Below, piece by piece: positions 56,558-64,000 of a stretch of DNA of 64,000 bases; positions within the stretch are counted from its first letter, which is position 1, and each line of letters starts with the position of its first letter. A program made the translations under genes and the position numbers. The notes beneath the pieces were generated by a model. The model was not told the origin of the DNA and searched no databases. It was given only the letters and a program-made list of their open reading frames with translations. The stretch is from Clarkia xantiana subsp. parviflora (taxonomy: Eukaryota > Streptophyta > Magnoliopsida > Myrtales > Onagraceae), in NCBI GenBank assembly GCA_036873135.1, contig JAPTYO010000023.1, positions 62,001 through 126,000 on the forward strand, given 5' to 3'.

Positions 56558-58816
56558 ATGCGGCCTATACTTCAGGTTGTTGTTGCTGCTGTAAACCCCT
56601 CCTTTAAGCTTCTTCAACATCGATTCTCCAGCACCCAATCCCAAAATGTCAAAACTTTCAATCCGAGACTCGTTCCTAGTGATTCCCAGATACTCCGTTG
56701 TCTACGAAAGGGCAATCTACAAGATGCACATAACCTGCTCGACAGAATGCCTAAGAGAGGTCACCATGGCCGTGTTGGTCACTGGACCTCATTACTCTCG
56801 AGGATTTCAAGGCAAGGTTTTGTTGATGAAGCCAGATCTCTCTTTGACATTATTCCGGAGAAGAATGTAGTTACTTACAATGTCATGTTGTCTGCTTTCG
56901 TGCAACGTGGGAGAATTGGTGAGGCTGAAACATTCTTCGAGCAAATGCCGGAAAGAAATGTGGTGTCTTGGACTTCGATGCTCTGCGGGTTTGCTAATGA
57001 AGGGAGGATTAGTGACGCAGGAAGATTGTTTGATGAGATGCCAGAGAAGAACATCGTGTCTTGGAATGCTATGATTTCTGGGTTGGTTAGGAATGGAAAT
57101 TTAGAGGAAGCAAGGAGGGTTTTCGATATGAGTCCTGTTAAGGACTCAATTACTTGGAACAGTATGATTGCAGGATATGTTGAGAATGATCGGGCAGAAG
57201 ATGCAAGAGTCTTGTTTGAGGAAATGGAGAATCAAAGAAATGTCGTTACTTGGACGAGCATGGTGTCTGGTTACTGTCGAATCGGGGATGTACAAGAAGC
57301 CTACTTTTTGTTCAAATCAATGCCAGAGAGGAATGTAGTTTCTTGGACAGCCATGATCAGTGGGTTTGCATGGAATGGGTTTTACAAAGAGGCTCTGCTG
57401 CTTTTTCTCCAAATGAGTGTTAATTTCGATGTCGAGGCAAATGAGGAGACATTTATTTCACTTGCTTATGCTTGTGCTGGAGCACGATACCCTCTCCTGG
57501 GGAAGCAATTACATACTCAGTTGATAGTTAACGGATGGGAATCTAACGATTTTGATGGCAGGTTAGCTAAAAGTCTGATTCACATGTACTCTTTATTTGC
57601 AGAGATGGATTTTGCAGAGTATATTTTGTTGAGGAACTGCTACTACGTTCAGTCGTGGAATTCAGTGATCAATGGGTATATCAAAACAGGAGAGCTAAAA
57701 AAGGCTCAAACTTTCTTCGAAATGGCTCCAGTTCGTGATACAATCTCCTGGACTTGTATGATCAGTGGTTATCTCAATGAAGGTGATATCTCTAAAGCCT
57801 ATTACCTCTTCAACGAGATGCCTGAAAAGGATTCCGTAGCATGGACAGTAATGATATCGGGACACGTGGACAATGAACTTTTCAACGAGGCAGTTTGCTT
57901 ATTCACGAAAATGAGGGCTCATGACATTCTCCCTTTAGATTCAACATTGTCAGTTCTTCTTGGCGGTGCAGGTGCTATGGCATGTCTTGACCAAGGGAGG
58001 CAGTTCCACGGCCTACTTCTAAGGTATAATCTCGAAACCGACCTTATCCTACAAAATGCATTGATATCGATGTATGCCAAATGTGGAAAGATAGATGATG
58101 CATATAGGATATTCTCAGACATGGGGTTTCGGGATTCGGTATCCTGGAACTCCGTGATTGTTGGATTCGCAATCCACGGGATGGTAAACGAGAGTATTCA
58201 GGGTTTCGCAGCCATGTTGAGATGTGGAAATTGGCCAAATTCGGTTACTTTTTTAGGCATATTGACGGTTTGCAGCCATGTGAGGTTTTTAAACCAAGGG
58301 TGGCGGTTTTTCAATTGTATGAGTCGAGTTTTTGGAGTAATTCCAGGTCCAGAGCATTATATATGCATGATTGATATGCTGGGTAGAGCAGGGAAAGTTG
58401 ATGAAGCCGAAGAGTTTGTAATGAGGCTACCGTTTGAACCGGATCGTGCTGTTTGGGGGGCACTGCTCGGAGTGTGTGGATTGAAGAAGGATTTTGAGGT
58501 TGGTGGACGTGCAGCCAAACATGTCCTTGAGCTTGATCCTTTGAATGGGCCTGCTCATGTAGTGTTGTGTAACATGTATGCTGCAAATGGGAAACAATGT
58601 GATGAGAAGGTGTTGAGAAAAGAGATGGGGGAGAAGGGAGTGAAGAAGATTCCTGGTTGCAGTTGGATACTTGTGAAAGGGAGGTATCATATGTTTCTAT
58701 CTGGGGATAAATTGCCACCAAATGCAGAGGAGCTATTACTACAAATTATTAATTTTGAAATGACAAACATTGATAATATATATATATGCATTGAGAAATT
58801 AGATTTTAGCACATAA
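56558..58816 (+). CDS. PLS-class PPR protein, copy B (full length)
   Basis: Intronless, 752 residues. About fifteen PPR motifs with L and S variants (NVVSWTSMLCGFANEGRISD, NVVTWTSMVSGYCRIGDVQE, LQNALISMYAKCGKIDDAYR) precede an E-like region (YICMIDMLGRAGKVDEAEEF, AKHVLELDPLNGPAHVVL, GVKKIPGCSWILVKGRYHMF). There is no DYW deaminase domain, so it is E-type. Such proteins specify organelle RNA editing or processing sites; the target is unknown. The N-terminus looks mitochondrial. It is nearly identical to copy A after codon ~120 but clearly more different before that. Its upstream sequence is the joined 3' end of the Man1-Src1 promoter copy. Confidence 0.92.
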   Translation: MRPILQVVVAAVNPSFKLLQHRFSSTQSQNVKTFNPRLVPSDSQILRCLRKGNLQDAHNLLDRMPKRGHHGRVGHWTSLLSRISRQGFVDEARSLFDIIPEKNVVTYNVMLSAFVQRGRIGEAETFFEQMPERNVVSWTSMLCGFANEGRISDAGRLFDEMPEKNIVSWNAMISGLVRNGNLEEARRVFDMSPVKDSITWNSMIAGYVENDRAEDARVLFEEMENQRNVVTWTSMVSGYCRIGDVQEAYFLFKSMPERNVVSWTAMISGFAWNGFYKEALLLFLQMSVNFDVEANEETFISLAYACAGARYPLLGKQLHTQLIVNGWESNDFDGRLAKSLIHMYSLFAEMDFAEYILLRNCYYVQSWNSVINGYIKTGELKKAQTFFEMAPVRDTISWTCMISGYLNEGDISKAYYLFNEMPEKDSVAWTVMISGHVDNELFNEAVCLFTKMRAHDILPLDSTLSVLLGGAGAMACLDQGRQFHGLLLRYNLETDLILQNALISMYAKCGKIDDAYRIFSDMGFRDSVSWNSVIVGFAIHGMVNESIQGFAAMLRCGNWPNSVTFLGILTVCSHVRFLNQGWRFFNCMSRVFGVIPGPEHYICMIDMLGRAGKVDEAEEFVMRLPFEPDRAVWGALLGVCGLKKDFEVGGRAAKHVLELDPLNGPAHVVLCNMYAANGKQCDEKVLRKEMGEKGVKKIPGCSWILVKGRYHMFLSGDKLPPNAEELLLQIINFEMTNIDNIYICIEKLDFST

Positions 58817-58832
58817 TAATGGTTAGATAATG

Positions 58833-58879
58833 TATGTATGGTTCTTGATTTTTTTGGCCGAATATGTATGGTTCTTGAT
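58833..58879 (-). repeat. Poly(A)-tail micro-insertion flanked by a 17-bp duplication
   Basis: 'tatgtatggttcttgat' at 58833-58849 and 58863-58879 encloses 13 nt: a T-run followed by 'ggccgaa' (minus strand 'ttcggcc' plus A-run). It lies in the 3' flank of PPR copy B. Confidence 0.65.
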
Positions 58880-58894
58880 AGAAAAATATATATG

Positions 58895-59628
58895 CATTAA
58901 AGAGTTTTTTTTGTGATATATGTTTGGACAATGTTGATTTTTAGTATTGTTTGTTTTATTTTGTAAGCTTTTGGTGCCATAAGTTTACATTTTGTAGACT
59001 TTTATGCATCTGTTAGTCAACGGTTAAATTTGACTGTTAAATAGTTTTATTTTGTTCAATTTATTCCTTAATCTTCTTCCAACTACCGCACAAGGTTGTC
59101 GGTCACCACTCAAGGCCGCCAGCCACCGCCGGAACTTGCACAAGGTCACCGGTCACCGACGGATCCCGCACAAGGTCACCGCCGGATCCCGCACAAGGTC
59201 ACCGCAGGATCCCGCACAAGGCCGCCGGCTACCATCCAAGCCCATTGGTGACCACCAATCAAGGCCGGACGGCCCCAATTAGAGCCGTTTGGCCCTTATT
59301 GGGCCACCAAGGGCCCATATCGGAGCTCTGTGGCTCTGGTCGGAGCCACAAACCTCTGTGACTCAGGTCGGGGCCACAGAGCTTCGATCAGAGCTTTGTG
59401 GCTCTTTGTTCACCGGTAGGCTTGGATTGTGGTTGGTGGCCTTGATTTGTAGCCGACGACCTTGTGTCAGAATACTTTGAGCGGTGGTCGAAAGAATGTT
59501 AGAGACTAAATTGAACAAAATAAAACTATTTAATGGTCAAACACGAAAAAAAAACGTACAAAATAAAACATATAATACCAAAAGTCAATATTAACCAAAT
59601 ATATATGATACCAAAAACTCTTTAACCC
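58895..59628. mobile_element. Foldback element with GC-rich tandem-repeat loop
   Basis: Inverted arms: 'ttaaagagttttt' with 'attgtttgttttattttgta' on the left and their complements at about 59535-59628 on the right; also 'agttttattttgttcaattta' versus 'taaattgaacaaaataaaact'. The centre holds a 23-bp tandem unit 'acaaggtcaccgccggatcc' plus 'cgc' (59150-59220) and 'ggccaccaagggccc'-type GC-rich sequence. An ORF through the repeats is not credible coding sequence. Confidence 0.75.
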
Positions 59629-59629
59629 A

Positions 59630-60560
59630 AAAATACCTACTCTTTACTTCTAATAAACTTCTCGGAAATAACTATTTATGTTATATGCATTAACGTATCT
59701 ACGAAAACATGTTCTTAACCTTTACAAAGACAAAGGTAAATGTAAGAATCAACATAAAAAAGCACAACAAAATAACATATAGAGGTAATACATTACAAAG
59801 TGTGTTATGCCTTATATTAATTATCCCAAATGCGAATTACATATATCTTAGATTAAAGAACTAAAAAATGTAACTCCTATTACATATAAACTCTAATTGT
59901 AAATTTTGTTCATAATTATATTATAAAGAGTAAAAACTTAATTTGACATAACCGTTATTATAATGGTAAAGAATCCGAAAATGAAACAAAGAGACTGAAG
60001 TATGAGTCTATGACTGTAAAAAACTGAATTTTTAAATACTAATGTCATCAAAGTTTTAAATTTTTGTTGACAATTCGCTTGATTTTTATTTCATTAGTTG
60101 AATTTTTTTTATTATATATATTTAAGAAAAAAATCACTGTACAATCAAAAGTTTTATAGCTAATGTGATTTTTTTTTTCAGAAAAAAGAGTTGAAAGTCA
60201 TTATAAATAATTAGTATTACTTTATAAATATACATATATATATATTTATAAAATATGCGCATTATAGATAATAAATATATTCAGTTTTAATAAGATAAAA
60301 AAGAAGAAGATATATTCGGTCTATTTTTCGAAGCATGGGCCTGGGAAGGCCTACTCTTGCGTGAGTTGGCATGGGTGCGCACCATACAGCTCGTGCAGGT
60401 TATCAAAATCCCAATGTAGGGTCCGCCCATGTCATCACGTATGACGTAACCATACGAGGTATCCACGTCATCGCTTTTTTTTTTTTTTTAGTTTTTTATT
60501 TTTCCATGCTTTCTCAGCTCAGCTTCTTCCTCTCCCCTCCCTTCGCTCTATGACGTGACG
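59630..60560. other. AT-rich intergenic sequence and UPF1 promoter
   Basis: Simple AT-rich DNA to about 60320, then a more balanced promoter stretch with 'acgtcatc' and 'gacgtgacgtc' motifs (60430-60560), which resemble bZIP/TGA sites. No gene seen. Confidence 0.4.
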
Positions 60561-60593
60561 TCTCTCGTTCGTTTTCTTCACTTCGCTCGTCAA

Positions 60594-60611
60594 ACCCTAA
60601 CCCTAACCCCT
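60594..60611 (+). promoter_or_regulatory. Telo-box (AAACCCTAA) in the UPF1 leader
   Basis: Three tandem 'accctaa'-type units lie ~80 bp before the UPF1 ATG. Telo boxes are frequent near the start sites of plant translation and housekeeping genes; the assignment here rests on the motif and position only. Confidence 0.5.
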
Positions 60612-60690
60612 TCTTCTACAAATCAAACTCCCGACCAGAGAGATTAATCCGTCTAGCTCCAAGGAAGAGAATCCGTGCTGGCTATCCCCA

Positions 60691-63600
60691 ATGGATTCTC
60701 AGCAGAACAATCTCTTCGATACCGCGTCTCAGCCGGACACCACCAACGATGCTTACACTTTCTACGAGTTCAACACTCAAGGAGACGCCGACTTCGATTA
60801 CCCCGAGTTCCGAGACCCGATTGCCTCCTGGCCCACCCCGTCTGATTCCCTCGTGGACCCAATTAACACCGCTGCCGGACATGATCAACACTCCGATAAT
60901 TCTCCTGTCTCCGCCTCGCCAGGTAGTGCATCAAAGAGTCGTGGAGGTCCTGCCGGTTCAGGGAGCAGCGGGGCTGGAAATCAGATGGTGGACGCTCTAG
61001 CTGCAGGAATGAGCGGGTTGAATTTTGAGGACACTGCGGACGACGAAAATTACGATTTTGGAAAGGGTAATTTCACGGAGCATGCATGTAAGTACTGCGG
61101 TGTTTCAAATCCTGCTTGTGTGGTACGGTGCAACGTCCCGTCATGCCGCAAGTGGTTCTGTAATTCCAGAGGAAACACTTCCGGCTCGCATATTGTTAAC
61201 CACTTGGTGAGTTCCCGCGATTTTCATGGGGTTCTTTATTTAAGAACTTGTGCATTATATGTCTTGGATAGCAAGAGCTAATTCTTATTCGTGGAAATAA
61301 CTAATCTTGCAATAATGTAGTATAAAATTAACGAAGATGAATGTAGAAGGAGAGCAAAGTGCTTGTTTAAGTTAAAGCTGAAAGGAAGGGAATTATAAAA
61401 TTTCAGAAACGTTATGTTCTCTCTGTGGAATAAGACTACATTGGAAACTCGGTTGAAGCTTTCTCGTTATTTTGTCTTCCTCTTCCTATTCCTCTTGTGA
61501 TGTCCTGTGAAAAGGTATTGGGAAGGATTAATGTGTTAACTTTTTTTTAACACATTGTCTTCTTTATATTTCTTATAATCGGAATGTAATTTGCCTGCCT
61601 AGTCTCTTTTGGATATTCGTATCAAGTATAAACCATACATTACCTGGCGTTCCAATTAATTAGTGTTTTTTTGAAATTTCTCTCCTTGCTGGGCATGTCC
61701 TATTTTCCTTTAGATACAATTCGGACAAGCAATATGTGCTTTTGCATATTATCACCTAATAGGAAGAGCCCACGATTTGATTTTTCTTTTTGCAGGCGAT
61801 TTAGTGGAATTATACTTTCTTTTCCTTTTTATTTATGATGACTATAGTCCTGCAAAGAAAAAAAGTTACGCTGAGTTTTGGGCTTACATTCCTAGAAGAA
61901 TGAACCTTTTGAAATTCTGTCAGAGATGGTCTGTCTGACCTCTAGTTGTTACAGTTCAAGGCAACGAGGCCTTGTGCTATGCGTTGTGGACTGAGCGATG
62001 ATTGTTTTGATGTTACATAAAAGACTTTGATAGCAACCATTTGTCAATAAGCATATTATAGATCATATTATCCTTATCATATCCTAATATGGCCTTCTTT
62101 GTTGGGTGCATGTAGGTTCGAGCGAAACACAAGGAAGTTTGTCTCCACAAAGATAGTCCTCTGGGAGAAACAATTCTTGAGTGCTATAATTGTGGATGCC
62201 GCAATGTTTTTCTTCTAGGGTTTATATCAGCCACGACAGAGAGTGTCGTTGTGCTTCTCTGTAGGGAGCCTTGCTTGAGCGTAAATGCTCTGAAGGACAT
62301 GAATTGGGACCTAAGTCAATGGTGTCCACTGATTGATGACAGATGCTTTTTGCCATGGCTTGTAAAGGTTGCTCTCTCCTTCTCTTCTTTGTATCATGTT
62401 TAGTCTGCTTTTTACGTAGCTTGCTGACCTGTTTCAATTTTCAGGTTCCATCAGAACAGGAGCAATTGAGGGCCCGCCAGATCAGTGCACAACAAATAAA
62501 CAAGATAGAGGAGCTTTGGAAGACAAAGCCCGATGCCTCTCTTGAAGATCTTGAGAAGCCTGGTGTGGATGATGAACCTCAGTCTGTAGCCATTAAATAT
62601 GAAGATGCTTATCAGGTGCTTACTCAGTAGTGCTAGCGCTGTGCACCAAATTTATGACTCTTATGTGTAGTTTCATGGTCTGCTTACATTCTTTCTCCTA
62701 ACCGCAGTATCAAAATGTATTTGCGCCACTAATCAAGCTGGAGGCAGATTATGACAAGGTATGCTTTAAGAGTGTGCCTTCTATTTAAGTGTTAAATATG
62801 TATTTCTTACTCTTAATAAATGAGAAAGTAGGTTTGATGCTTGAGAAATTATTCAAGTAATCGATGCATTGTTGTTGAAGTTGTGGTATTTTCTATATTC
62901 GGTAATTCTAATATCTTTTTGTATGTTTTGTACTTCTGGTGTTCCAATAATCTGATTATTCCATTTTGTTATAGACAATGAAAGAATCTCAAAGCAAGGA
63001 CAGTCTAACAATTCGGTGGGATATTGGTCTGAACAAGAAGCGTGTTGCATATTTTGTCTTCCCTAAGGTGTGCTATTTTTATATATATATATACAGCTGC
63101 TGACTTCTATTTATTCAAGGTACTTAAATTTACCTATTTTTGCACTGTAGGAAGATAACGAGTTGCGGTTAGTTCCTGGTGATGAGCTGCGTCTGCGTTA
63201 TTCAGGAGATGCAGCTCATCCAGCATGGCAGTCGGTTGGTCATGTGGTAGGTCTTTCGGAGCTCCTTGATTTATATGTTAGCTCTTATAGTTGGGTTTTA
63301 GATTAGTCTTTGTATTTAATTTATTCAATGTTTTTTTTTTAAATCTTAGATAAAGTTGACAGCACAAGAGGAGGTTGCACTGGAGCTCCGCTCTAGCCAG
63401 GTAATAGCCTGATTCTGACTTCTATGCGCCCTTGATTAAACTCTATGGATATCCTGCTTACCACCGTTACTTGTCCAGGGAGTGCCTGTGGATGTAAACC
63501 ATGGGTTCAGTGTGGATTTTGTCTGGAAAAGCACAAGCTTTGATAGAATGCAGGGAGCTATGAAGACATTTGCTGTCGATGAGACCAGTGTTAGCGGGTG

Positions 63601-64000
63601 GGTTGGCTTTCATTTTATTTGTGTGCGCTCGCTGTATGCTAGTTAGTTGGAAAGTCATCATTTTTCCTGACACATGCTTTTTATGGCTTTTTATTGAGGG
63701 ATTTTTTTTTTTTAGTTTTTTAAATCAGAGATTGTCGGCTAGGCCTCTGTTAGTACAAATTACAAATTCATTTTCTGTGGAATCATAATGTTCTGCTTTT
63801 TGTCCGGCTGTTGAGTTTCTCATCTGGCTGATGTCTACAATTTTGTTTTGAAGTTACTTTGTGTCGGTTTCAATTCTTAATTAATTATATACATTTAGGT
63901 ATATTTACCACCACTTGCTGGGTCATGAGGTTGAGGTGCAGTTGGTCCGAAATACACTCCCTCGGCGCTTTGGTGCACCCGGTCTTCCTGAGCTGAATGC
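60691..64000 (+). CDS. UPF1: UPF1 RNA helicase (nonsense-mediated decay), 5' part
   Basis: Nine exons in view (60691-61206, 62116-62367, 62445-62615, 62708-62758, 62975-63067, 63151-63246, 63350-63400, 63479-63597, 63899 onward) give 483 residues before the window ends. The N-terminus is acidic and low-complexity. Residues ~131-285 form the Cys/His-rich CH domain ([25 protein letters not shown]-like knuckles, [20 protein letters not shown]), which binds UPF2. The stalk and 1B domain follow ([55 protein letters not shown]), leading to the superfamily 1 helicase core, which lies outside. UPF1 drives nonsense-mediated mRNA decay in the cytoplasm. The ATG follows a leader with 'aaccctaaccctaacccc' at 60595-60610, a telo-box element common in plant housekeeping promoters. 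Confidence 0.95.

Noticed and set aside
59052..59480. Two open frames in the GC-rich repeat at 59.1-59.5 kb
   Set aside because: They read through 23-bp tandem repeats inside a foldback loop; not a protein gene.
1..64000. CRISPR arrays, bacterial operons, insertion sequences or organellar DNA
   Set aside because: No short regularly spaced repeats, no ribosome-binding-site logic and no plastid or mitochondrial genes; intron-bearing plant genes fill the window.

Overview
This is nuclear DNA from a eudicot plant. All protein genes have land-plant homologues, most contain GT-AG introns, AT-rich intergenic sequence alternates with compact genes, and non-coding DNA is rich in MITEs, foldback elements and LINE tails. 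Gene density is about one per 4 kb. I cannot name the species.

Layout. Left part (1-18.9 kb), almost all minus strand: BPA1-like RRM protein (cut by the window start), SYP2-type vacuolar/prevacuolar syntaxin, class A1 heat shock factor, ITPK1-type inositol phosphate kinase, an intron-containing elongator tRNA-Met (plus strand), and an AT-hook AHL protein. Middle (19-31.8 kb): a transposon-rich stretch, a conserved plant protein of unknown function, the plastid Fe-S assembly protein SufD/ABCI7, a tandem-repeat block and a LINE 3' fragment. Right part (32-64 kb), all plus strand: PPR-SMR protein SOT1, a small unknown protein, TOM2B, a two-TM protein with a Man1-Src1p C-terminal domain, the tetraspanin-like TOM2A, VPS55, two copies of a PLS-class PPR gene, and the 5' half of UPF1.

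From memory, neighbours of these genes lie together in three Arabidopsis segments (around At1g32330-At1g32500, At5g16760-At5g16840 and At5g46560-At5g47010), so the window looks like a largely intact version of one ancestral block. There is no operon logic. TOM2A and TOM2B, which act in the same membrane process, lie 6 kb apart, as they also do in Arabidopsis.

The most unusual region is 50.3-58.9 kb. A patchwork duplication has joined the 3' half of VPS55, the promoter and first exons of the Man1-Src1 gene, and a second full PPR gene. PPR copy A is thereby truncated, and PPR copy B sits behind a captured promoter. Other notable signals are a family of long inverted-repeat (foldback, Mutator-like) elements with GC-rich tandem-repeat loops, several tiny poly(A)-tail insertions flanked by 10-17 bp duplications, and a degenerate relic of the HSF gene.
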